A stretch of 52,557 nt of DNA from Bacteroidota bacterium (lineage in GTDB: Bacteria > Bacteroidota > Bacteroidia > Chitinophagales > Chitinophagaceae), in the NCBI GenBank assembly GCA_013288945.1, contig JABDAZ010000021.1, positions 1-52,557 on the forward strand, given 5' to 3'. The position numbers were made by a program, and so were the translations under genes. The first letter of the stretch is position 1; every line of letters begins with the position of its first letter. Positions 17,530 to 24,716 of the stretch are shown in pieces. The notes beneath the pieces were generated by a model, which was not told the origin of the DNA, did no database searches, and was given only the letters and a program-made list of their open reading frames with translations.

Positions 17530-18376
17530 ACACCGGAATTTTAATTCTTTCTGCTGATGAATAAATGTTGAACCGGTTTTCCCTGAGAAAACCGATTAAT
17601 GTAATGCCAAATTCTTGTGCAAGCGATACTGCCAAACTGGAAGGCGCGCCAACTGCAGCAATCAATGGAATGCCCGCCATTGCTGCTTTTTGAACCAATT
17701 CAAAACTTGCCCTTCCACTTAAAAAAAGTATAGAATCAGATAAAGGCATTTTATTATTTATTAATGAAGCGCCAATTAATTTATCCAACGCATTGTGCCT
17801 TCCAACATCTTCTCTTACCATTAATATTTTTCCATTATTGTCAAATAATGCAGCCGCGTGCAAGCCGCCTGTTTCTGCAAAAACTTTTTGATGCGCAGAT
17901 AATTTTTCCGGTAATGAATAAATTATTTCTTTAGGAATAATCATATTAATAACAGTTTTTTCAGAAGATGGAATAACTGTTCGTATCGCATTAATAGAAG
18001 CTTTGCCGCATACGCCGCAACTTGAAGTGGTATAAAAATTCCTCTCTGCCTGCGACAGGTGTGGAACAATTTCCTCTTGCAATTTTACTTCAAAAATATT
18101 TTCCTTATTTTCTGAACAGGCTATAAAAATATGCCCCGCTTTTTTTACTGAATTATAGTTATTAATAATTCCTTCTGTAAATAAAAAACCAATGGCGAGT
18201 TCATCATCATTGCCGGGCGTGCGCATGGTTACTGCAAGGCTTTTTGTTTTTGCCTCCAGGCCAGAACCAAATGCCAGCCTTATTTCCAGCGGTTCTTCAA
18301 CAGCAAGTGTATCTGCGGATGATTTGTAAGAATCATTATTTATTTTGACAACCTGCAATTTTACAGAAGCACTCAT
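17513..18376 (-). CDS. fdhD: Formate dehydrogenase sulfurtransferase FdhD
   Basis: FdhD moves sulfur from a cysteine desulfurase to the bis-guanine-dinucleotide cofactor, which is required for activity of formate-dehydrogenase-type enzymes. The 287-residue protein carries the sulfur-relay motif CGVCG (Cys 120 and 123) on its flexible loop. It also has the family segments EEPLEIRLAFG, GNDDELAIGFLFTEGI, GGLHAAALFD, REDVGRHNALDKLIG and FLSGRASFELVQKAA. It is the first gene of a minus-strand operon with the small conserved protein and the FdhF-like oxidoreductase, its obvious client. Confidence 0.96.
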   Translation of the reverse strand: MSASVKLQVVKINNDSYKSSADTLAVEEPLEIRLAFGSGLEAKTKSLAVTMRTPGNDDELAIGFLFTEGIINNYNSVKKAGHIFIACSENKENIFEVKLQEEIVPHLSQAERNFYTTSSCGVCGKASINAIRTVIPSSEKTVINMIIPKEIIYSLPEKLSAHQKVFAETGGLHAAALFDNNGKILMVREDVGRHNALDKLIGASLINNKMPLSDSILFLSGRASFELVQKAAMAGIPLIAAVGAPSSLAVSLAQEFGITLIGFLRENRFNIYSSAERIKIPVYENSY

Positions 18377-18469
18377 TGTATAATTTTTAATGAAATTATT
18401 CTATACAATTTCGGTATAATTTGATCAATTGCAAAGAACGTTTAGCTAAGAAAAACAAATCTGCATAAT

Positions 18470-18487
18470 GCATTAAACAGCATTAAA
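18470..18487 (+). repeat. Direct repeat GCATTAAA, one helical turn apart
   Basis: GCATTAAA occurs at 18470-18477 and again at 18480-18487, spaced 10 bp, in the 236-bp gap between the divergent fdhD and the 18613 gene. Same-face spacing would suit a regulator site, but the repeat is short and AT-rich. Confidence 0.3.
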
Positions 18488-18612
18488 GAATTAATGTTCA
18501 TCGCGTAAAAAAAATCACTTATTAAAAACCCTTTTTAGAAATGAATGGTGCGGAATTTGAAATGATGTTTGCCATTGTCTAAACTACTCACTTTAAAAAC
18601 CAACAACGCATT

Positions 18613-19140
18613 ATGAATGTTAAGAAATTAGCTGTCCCCCTGATTTTTATTTTTCAGGCAACGTATTCTTTTTGCCAGTCGCAACCCGATCAAACAGTGT
18701 ATCCAAAAACTGTAGGCTATCTCAGTTTTATTCTTCCAATGGTTACGATAAATAAAAGTACGACCACAAATGATTTTGGCGGAGGCATTAATAAATTTGC
18801 CATCGGATTTCCGGTAGGGGTAAATGTTTTATACAGCCAGCATTTCGGATTTAGTTATGAAATTACGCCAACAATTCAGGCGTCGCCGGGCAGCACAAAA
18901 ACAAGTAAAATTTTAATTGATCCAGGCCCGATGTTTCGTTTCAGTCATGGCTTTACTTTCATACCGCGCCTCGCATTTGAAACTACTGGGCGTTACGGAT
19001 TTACTCCAGTATTTAACCAAATTTATGCGCGCACAAAAGTGGCAAATTATTTTGTTGCCGTATCGCTGCCCGCAAGATTTGGAAATAATGAGCTTCCATC
19101 TATCGGCGCTAATTTACAATTGGGATTAATTTTTAATTGA
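18613..19140 (+). CDS. Small outer-membrane beta-barrel protein, unknown function
   Basis: This is a 175-residue protein with a signal peptide (hydrophobic residues 6-20, cleavage near SFCQ). The rest alternates polar and aromatic or aliphatic residues in short strands (VGYLSFILPMV, FAIGFPVGVNVLYSQHFGFSYEITPTI, FTFIPRLAFETTGRYGF), and the chain ends LQLGLIFN with a terminal hydrophobic strand. This is the look of an eight-stranded outer-membrane barrel. I do not recognise a specific family. It is divergent from fdhD and stands alone. Confidence 0.6.
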   Translation: MNVKKLAVPLIFIFQATYSFCQSQPDQTVYPKTVGYLSFILPMVTINKSTTTNDFGGGINKFAIGFPVGVNVLYSQHFGFSYEITPTIQASPGSTKTSKILIDPGPMFRFSHGFTFIPRLAFETTGRYGFTPVFNQIYARTKVANYFVAVSLPARFGNNELPSIGANLQLGLIFN

Positions 19141-19224
19141 TATCATACACGATAGGTTTTATTATATAGAGAAGAATATTTCGATCACATTCGCTGGTAT
19201 TAATCAACATTAATAATTGATTAA

Positions 19225-21828
19225 TTACTGCAAGCTTTGCCCAGCATCGCCCATTCCCTGTGAGTTCATATTTTTTCTTTTAAATAAATTCAAATCCATT
19301 TTGCCGAAGCGGTATGCAAATACTACGCGCAGCAATTGCGGATCTTTCAACCTGTCATATTCCTGAGAAAAATATGCGCTTTGGCTGTATTGGTCTGACC
19401 ATCTTGTCCTGAAAATATCAGTCATGCTTACCGTTAATGAAGCTGCATTATTTTTAAGAAAAGTTTTCTTAACAGCTATATCAACTCCGTAAAAAGATTT
19501 GATATATCCCTGTGATGAACTTTGCGTATTTGATCCCGGCGGGCCAAACTGGTTATTGTTTTGGTTTACCGGCAGGTTGGTTTTTGATTGATAGATTGTT
19601 GTTAATTGTATAGAAAAATTTGCAGGCAATTTAAAATTGCTATTGAACTTTCCAAACCAGCTCCACAACGCTGGTTGTGATGGTTGTTTTAAATTATCGG
19701 TGTTAATGTGCGAATTATAAACGTTCACATTTAAAGTGATGTCCCACCATTTGGTAATGTTATCTGTTGATGTGAGTTCGCCACCAACGGTGTATGCATT
19801 GTTTGCATTTTCGTAAGTATTAATAAGCACGCGTTCGCCAACAGGATTTGAACCGCTGTCTTGATAACGCGTAATCAAATTTGAAGTGTATTTATAATAA
19901 GCCGACAATAACAATGTATTGCTGTGCGGAAATGTTTTCATGTAAGAAAATTCAAACGAACTCGTGAACTGCGGCACCAGCGCGGGATTGCCACGGGTAA
20001 TATTTAATGTGTCAGAATAATCTGTGTATGGTATCAATTGAAAAAATCCCGGCCTGCTTACTTTACGCGTTGCACTTATTTGCAATTCCTGATCATGTTT
20101 TAATTTCTGGCTAAGAAAAATAGATGGGAACAAACTAACCGGGTAAGTATTGCTAAAATGCTGGCCGGTGTTTAATAAATCGCCTGAATAATTGGAGCTT
20201 TCTGCCCTCAATCCAAGTGAGTATCCAAAGTTTCCAATGGTGCTTGAAAAATTAAGGTAAGCAGCGTAAACGCGTGCTGTACTTTTATAATTGCTTGTGC
20301 CGAGCGGTTCCAATGTTGTATCGCCTTTTGCATCTAAATCGTAGGTATTATTATAGTTGCTTAACTTTTGTATACTCGTTCGCAAACCTGCTTCTAGTTT
20401 TGATTTATGATTTTTTCCAAGTGGATCTGTATAATCAGTTTGCACAGTAAAAAATGCTGGCGAAGCTGTTCCTAAAACTTCCTGCATCGTTGTAGAACCG
20501 ATTGCAGAACCGGGAAGGCCGGTATAATAATCTGTTGTATAAAATGCATCGCTGTGAGATGTTACACCAAAGTATGATGCATCCGCAGTTAGTTGTTCGC
20601 CTTCTTTGGCAAACAAATGTTTTAATCCAGCTTGTGCGCCATTTACATCAAACTCTCTTTTTGAGTTTGAATTGCGCAACGAATAACTCGTTAATGTATT
20701 AACAGAACCAACTGTATCAGTTTGAATATTTGAAACTTCAGTAGGAGTAAAAGAGCCATGTACTTTTATATATGATGCAGACAAAGTTGTTTTATTACTT
20801 ACAAAATAATCAACACCAATTTGCCCGAACATAAAATGCCCTTTGTTGCGGCTGAGATCTTGTTGCAGCAAATGCGTTGTATCGTTTAGGTAAGTAAAAC
20901 GATCTGTGTTGCCGGTAGTTTTTCCATTCATTCCATTATACATTCCATTGGCGCTGATATTAATTTTTCCTTGGCGCGCATTTAAACCAACAAGTGCATT
21001 TGGTGCGCCATGAGAATCCATGCCGACAGAGATGCTTCCGTTATAACCTTGCTTCCTGTTCTTTTTTAAAATGATATTAAGAATGCCCGCGCCGCCGCCT
21101 GAAGCATCATATTTTGCCGAAGGGTTCGTCATCACTTCCACGCTTTCAATCGCATCCGCCGGAATTTGATCAAGCGATAAAGTTGTTGGCCGGCCATCAA
21201 CAAAAATAGTTGGCGTTGCGCCGCGAAGCATTACGTTGCCATCAATATCAACATTAACGGAAGGCACGTTGCGCATCACATCCAGGCCGGTTCCGCCGGC
21301 GCTTACAATGTTGTTGGCCACGTTAAAAACTTTCTTATCCATTTCCAGTTTCATCGTTGGCGTTTTTGCTGTAACCACAACGGTTCCCATTGTTTTTACA
21401 TCGGCTTCCAATTTTACTGCGCCCATATCTTTACTGAATGAAGGAATATTTCCATAAGGCGAACTGGTGGAACCTGCAGCCGGTTTATCTGCTGCAGGAA
21501 TGATCATAAAATTTTCATCATGCGGTTTATAACCTGTTGCAGAAACGCGCAAAACCAGTTGAGATGCGATTGGCAAATCTTCGAAATTAAATTCGCCACT
21601 GGTTTTTGTTTCCATGCCTTTTATAAGAACGAGTTTCTTTTTCTTTGTTGATGTATCAGTAACCGATTTTAAAATTAACGCTGATGCCTGGCCAATAGCC
21701 AAGCCCGAAGAATCTGTTACTTTACCATATGCGCGGCCAATTGCAGGCGGCGCGCCTTGTTTTCCTTGTTGCGCAAAACTTATTAATGTGCAGGTTAGCA
21801 GCAGAAATATTGTGGTTATTTTTCTCAT
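19225..21828 (-). CDS. TonB-dependent receptor-type outer-membrane protein
   Basis: This 867-residue outer-membrane protein has a signal peptide (IFLLLTCTLISFAQQ), a carboxypeptidase-regulatory-like domain at about 35-130 (GRAYGKVTDSSGLAIGQA, FEDLPIASQLVLRVSATGYK), and a plug domain at about 160-265 (GGTGLDVMRNVPSVNVDIDG, FVDGRPTTLSLDQIPADAIESVEVMTNPSAKYDASGG written across the 220s). A long C-terminal barrel follows, of the OMP_b-brl_3 type. Substrate is unknown; the family imports peptides, metals or small molecules. The ATG at 21828 (MRKITTIF) is preferred over an in-frame TTG at 21849, because it begins directly at the signal peptide and the promoter lies just upstream. No SusD partner is adjacent. 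Confidence 0.88.
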   Translation of the reverse strand: MRKITTIFLLLTCTLISFAQQGKQGAPPAIGRAYGKVTDSSGLAIGQASALILKSVTDTSTKKKKLVLIKGMETKTSGEFNFEDLPIASQLVLRVSATGYKPHDENFMIIPAADKPAAGSTSSPYGNIPSFSKDMGAVKLEADVKTMGTVVVTAKTPTMKLEMDKKVFNVANNIVSAGGTGLDVMRNVPSVNVDIDGNVMLRGATPTIFVDGRPTTLSLDQIPADAIESVEVMTNPSAKYDASGGGAGILNIILKKNRKQGYNGSISVGMDSHGAPNALVGLNARQGKINISANGMYNGMNGKTTGNTDRFTYLNDTTHLLQQDLSRNKGHFMFGQIGVDYFVSNKTTLSASYIKVHGSFTPTEVSNIQTDTVGSVNTLTSYSLRNSNSKREFDVNGAQAGLKHLFAKEGEQLTADASYFGVTSHSDAFYTTDYYTGLPGSAIGSTTMQEVLGTASPAFFTVQTDYTDPLGKNHKSKLEAGLRTSIQKLSNYNNTYDLDAKGDTTLEPLGTSNYKSTARVYAAYLNFSSTIGNFGYSLGLRAESSNYSGDLLNTGQHFSNTYPVSLFPSIFLSQKLKHDQELQISATRKVSRPGFFQLIPYTDYSDTLNITRGNPALVPQFTSSFEFSYMKTFPHSNTLLLSAYYKYTSNLITRYQDSGSNPVGERVLINTYENANNAYTVGGELTSTDNITKWWDITLNVNVYNSHINTDNLKQPSQPALWSWFGKFNSNFKLPANFSIQLTTIYQSKTNLPVNQNNNQFGPPGSNTQSSSQGYIKSFYGVDIAVKKTFLKNNAASLTVSMTDIFRTRWSDQYSQSAYFSQEYDRLKDPQLLRVVFAYRFGKMDLNLFKRKNMNSQGMGDAGQSLQ

Positions 21829-21846
21829 AATAGTTGTTTGATGCTG

Positions 21847-21877
21847 CAAATCTATTTTTATAAATGCTCGCAGGCAA
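21847..21877 (-). promoter_or_regulatory. Bacteroidota-type promoter of the TonB-dependent receptor gene
   Basis: Read on the minus strand, TTG (21877-21875) is followed by 20 bases and then TAGATTTG (21854-21847), a perfect match to the TTG-N19-21-TAnnTTTG consensus. The -7 element ends 18 bases before the ATG at 21828, giving a short leader. Confidence 0.7.
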
Positions 21878-21883
21878 GCAGTT

Positions 21884-21897
21884 TTCCGTAAACGGAA
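21884..21897. promoter_or_regulatory. Palindrome TTCCGT-AA-ACGGAA upstream of the TonB-receptor promoter
   Basis: This perfect 6+6 inverted repeat with a 2-base centre lies immediately upstream of the -33 element of the receptor promoter. Position and symmetry suggest a dimeric regulator site. The regulator is not identified, and the motif was not noticed elsewhere in the window. Confidence 0.4.
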
Positions 21898-22011
21898 TAA
21901 AAAGCACGGTAAAGCCCACTAAATTGAAGGTGAAAGAATTTTTAATATTCGCTGGCGAAAAATTTTACCGCATTTTTTTAATAAGAATTTATTAATAAGA
22001 AAAAATATAGA

Positions 22012-22040
22012 ATCGTTTTTTATTATTAATAAAAAACGAT
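22012..22040 (-). terminator. AT-rich hairpin downstream of xthA
   Basis: ATCGTTTTTTATT (22012-22024) and its exact complement (22028-22040) form a 13-bp stem with a 3-base loop, about 110 bases past the xthA stop. The stem has flanking A/T runs like a bidirectional terminator, but only two G-C pairs per arm, so its strength is doubtful. Confidence 0.4.
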
Positions 22041-22150
22041 GGAAACATTTCATTGCAATTGTTATCAGGAGGTCGAAAATATTTTTTGGTAAAATTTTAT
22101 AATGATAACATTATTAATAAACGAATTTCAATTGAAAGCAAATGGAAATT

Positions 22151-22924
22151 TTATTCATCAATAGTTATCCAAACCGGCGCATGATCGCTTGTTTTTTCCC
22201 ATCCTCTTACCTTTTTGTCAACGCCGGCATTAATCAATCGCTTTGCAAGTGTTGGGTTAAGTAAAAAATGATCAATCCGCAAGCCAGCATCGCGGCCATA
22301 AGCATTGCGAAAATAATCCCAGAAAGTATAAATTTTTTCTTCGGGATATAATTTCCGGATTGCATCCGTCCAACCCTGGCTAACTAATTTTTTAAAAGCA
22401 GCGCGGGTTTCCGGGCGAAACAATGCATCGTCAACCCAACGTTCGGGTTTATATACATCGATGTTTTCCGGCATCACATTAAAATCTCCCGTAAGCAGAA
22501 CGGGAGATTTTTTATTTATTAATGTTTGCGCATGTGTGTTCAATCTTTCAAACCAGCGAAGTTTATAATCATACTTTGGCCCCGGCGCAGGATTTCCATT
22601 TGGCAAATAAAGGCAGCCAATTATTATATCATTAATAACGGCTTGAATATACCTGCTGTGCGTATCATCCGGATTTCCGGGCAAACCCAAAACAACATTT
22701 TCAATTTTTGCTTTGCGCGAAAGTATTGCAACGCCATTCCAGCTTTTTTGTCCGTGCCACGCAGCCTGGTAACCTGCATCATTAATAGCAGTTGCCGGAA
22801 ATTTTTCATCCGGTGCTTTCAATTCCTGCAGGCAAACTACATCAGGTTTTTCTTCTTCCAACCAACGAAGCAAAACTGGCAAGCGGCCATTAACACCATT
22901 CACATTATAAGTTGCAATTTTCAT
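22151..22924 (-). CDS. xthA: Exodeoxyribonuclease III
   Basis: This is a 257-residue AP endonuclease and 3'-exonuclease of the EEP superfamily, acting in base-excision repair. All motifs are present: TYNVNGV at the start, CLQELKAPDEKF with the metal-binding Glu 34, YLPNGNP, LLTGDFNVMP with the Asp-Asn pair, RIDHFLL, and the terminal SDHAPVW with the catalytic His. The length is normal. It stands in a minus-strand group with msrA (30 bases upstream) but has no functional link to the flanking loci beyond general stress repair. Confidence 0.95.
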   Translation of the reverse strand: MKIATYNVNGVNGRLPVLLRWLEEEKPDVVCLQELKAPDEKFPATAINDAGYQAAWHGQKSWNGVAILSRKAKIENVVLGLPGNPDDTHSRYIQAVINDIIIGCLYLPNGNPAPGPKYDYKLRWFERLNTHAQTLINKKSPVLLTGDFNVMPENIDVYKPERWVDDALFRPETRAAFKKLVSQGWTDAIRKLYPEEKIYTFWDYFRNAYGRDAGLRIDHFLLNPTLAKRLINAGVDKKVRGWEKTSDHAPVWITIDE

Positions 22925-22954
22925 ATTCGCTTAAATTATTAATGGCTCGTTATT

Positions 22955-23449
22955 TTATTTACTCAATTTCCAATCCGGCCTTTCAAAATGGCAAGTATAA
23001 CCGAATGGATGTTTTTTTAAATAATCCTGGTGCTCTTCTTCCGCATTCCAAAAATCTGTTGCCGGCACCACTTCCGTAACAATTTTTCCCGGCCATTTTC
23101 CTGATGCTTCCATTTCTGCAATTAATTTGTTTGCAGTTTCTTTTTGTTTTTCATCCAAATAAAAAATGGCAGAACGATAAGATGTTCCCCTGTCATTTCC
23201 CTGCCTGTTTTTTGTTGTGGGATCATGTATCTGAAAAAAATATTCAAGTAACCCGCGATAAGATAAAACTGCAGGATCAAAAACAATTTCAATGCCTTCT
23301 GCATGCGTGCCGTGATTGCGGTAGGTTGCATTGCGCACATCGCCGCCGGTATATCCAACAACGGTAGAAACAACGCCGGCGCGGTGCCTAAACAATTCTT
23401 CAACTCCCCAAAAACAACCGCCTGCTAAAATGGCTTTTTCATTACTCAT
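22955..23449 (-). CDS. msrA: Peptide methionine sulfoxide reductase MsrA
   Basis: This 164-residue enzyme reduces methionine-S-sulfoxide in proteins. The active-site motif GCFWG (Cys 12) follows the start, and the family segments [36 protein letters not shown] and [14 protein letters not shown] are all there. A second cysteine in YTCHFERP (Cys 153) is the only other one and may resolve the disulfide. There is no signal peptide, so it is cytoplasmic. Together with exonuclease III downstream it could form a small oxidative-damage repair unit. Confidence 0.95.
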   Translation of the reverse strand: MSNEKAILAGGCFWGVEELFRHRAGVVSTVVGYTGGDVRNATYRNHGTHAEGIEIVFDPAVLSYRGLLEYFFQIHDPTTKNRQGNDRGTSYRSAIFYLDEKQKETANKLIAEMEASGKWPGKIVTEVVPATDFWNAEEEHQDYLKKHPFGYTCHFERPDWKLSK

Positions 23450-23583
23450 ATCATTCGATTTTTAATTGAAATAAAATTAAATTATTAATGCTTTATGGCA
23501 ACGTAATTTTTGTTGCACATTAATAACATCCGGTTGGTTTTATTGTTTGATTAATGTATAAAACAATTTCATTTTCACAACAT

Positions 23584-24438
23584 TTATTCAACAATAAGTT
23601 TATAACCTTTGCCATGCACATTAATAATTTTTATCGATTCATCTTCACTAAGTTTCTTGCGTAATTTTGAAACTAGCACATCTACATTTCTGCTGATAAC
23701 AAAAACGCCATCATCTTCCCAAATTTCTTTCATTAATCTTTCCCTTTCAACAATTTGGTTTCGATTGCCTGCAAAAATTTGTAATGATTTTGTTTCTTTT
23801 TCTGAAAGCTTGGTTATTTCATTTTCAAAAATGAGTACATTTTTATCTGCGGAAAATTGATATTTCCCAAGGTGAATAAAATTATTGTTGTCAGCAATTG
23901 GTTCAATGTTTTCTTTTTTCCAAAATGTTTTTTTCAAATAAAATCCTGCAACAATTAATGGGATTGACAACATTAATAATAAAGAGAAATCAAACTTATC
24001 TGTTTTTAAAAATTCAATTTCAATTACGTAACAACCAGCTTCCTGTTTGCGGCCTGTGCATGGAATTAAGTTTCCGGTCCTGTCACTAATTTCATAAGCA
24101 AAAACGGTTCCCTGCTGCGCGCAATCTTTTACATTCACAATATATTCATTCGGCAAATGATATTTTTCTAATTCGCGATGAACAAGGTTTACCAATGTAT
24201 CGGGAATAAAAACAAAGTTATTTTGAAAAGAAATCTGGTAAGTATTTTCATCAGTTTTTTTTACCGGAAGCACGCGTGAAGTAGAATCTTTTGCATGCAG
24301 CAAAAGTTGATGGCCAATATTGCGAAATACAATTTCAAGATTTTTTTCAGGCAATTTATTTTTCTGATTAATAAATGCAACGGCAGAAATTAACCAGGCA
24401 AAAGTTAGCAAAACAAAAAAAATAGCGGAACGCTTCAT
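23584..24438 (-). CDS. Membrane-anchored transcription regulator with C-terminal OmpR-type winged helix
   Basis: This is a 284-residue protein with an unusual order. A transmembrane segment at about 5-22 is followed by a periplasmic domain (about 25-148) with three cysteines (106, 127, 136). A second transmembrane segment at about 150-167 leads to a cytoplasmic OmpR/PhoB-type winged helix at about 187-284, containing ITKLSEKETKSLQIF, ERERLMKEIW, SRNVDVLVSKLRKKL and NVHGKGYKL. In ToxR and CadC the winged helix is N-terminal, so this is the reverse topology. The periplasmic part probably senses a signal and transmits it directly to DNA without phosphorylation. Four direct repeats at 24478-24516, just upstream of its own start, are the likely binding site. 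The divergent serine hydrolase may be a target. Confidence 0.8.
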   Translation of the reverse strand: MKRSAIFFVLLTFAWLISAVAFINQKNKLPEKNLEIVFRNIGHQLLLHAKDSTSRVLPVKKTDENTYQISFQNNFVFIPDTLVNLVHRELEKYHLPNEYIVNVKDCAQQGTVFAYEISDRTGNLIPCTGRKQEAGCYVIEIEFLKTDKFDFSLLLMLSIPLIVAGFYLKKTFWKKENIEPIADNNNFIHLGKYQFSADKNVLIFENEITKLSEKETKSLQIFAGNRNQIVERERLMKEIWEDDGVFVISRNVDVLVSKLRKKLSEDESIKIINVHGKGYKLIVE

Positions 24439-24477
24439 GTGCGCAAAAATAACTTATCAAAACATGTATTAAGCAAT

Positions 24478-24516
24478 TTTACAAACGTTTTACACTTATT
24501 TACACTTTATTTACGC
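24478..24516. promoter_or_regulatory. Four heptamer direct repeats with helical spacing
   Basis: TTTACAA (24478-24484), TTTACAC (24489-24495), TTTACAC (24499-24505) and TTTACGC (24510-24516) are spaced 11, 10 and 11 bp, one turn of DNA each. Seven-base half-sites with 3-4-base spacers are the known layout for OmpR/PhoB-family binding. The array starts 40 bp upstream of the winged-helix regulator gene and about 200 bp upstream of the divergent hydrolase gene. Confidence 0.65.
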
Positions 24517-24716
24517 GTTTCAAAAAGCTTTATTTTAGCTTCACTTCATTCTTTTTGTTTTAAAGTTTGCTGCAACTTTTTATTATAGTAATAAATAAAT
24601 ATTTCATCTCTATTCGATTAATCAAATTCATTAACAACAAACTTTCTGCAACATATTTTATCATTAATAAAAAATTAATCCGACCATTTTATTTCAAAAA
24701 ACAAATCATCTTTTAA

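Larger units (their letters stand above)
21829..22150. other. Intergenic region between xthA and the TonB-receptor gene
   Basis: The 322 bases hold the receptor promoter at 21847-21877, a palindrome at 21884-21897 and a hairpin at 22012-22040. The remainder is AT-rich with several ATTAAT copies, and I see no gene in it on either strand. Confidence 0.7.
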
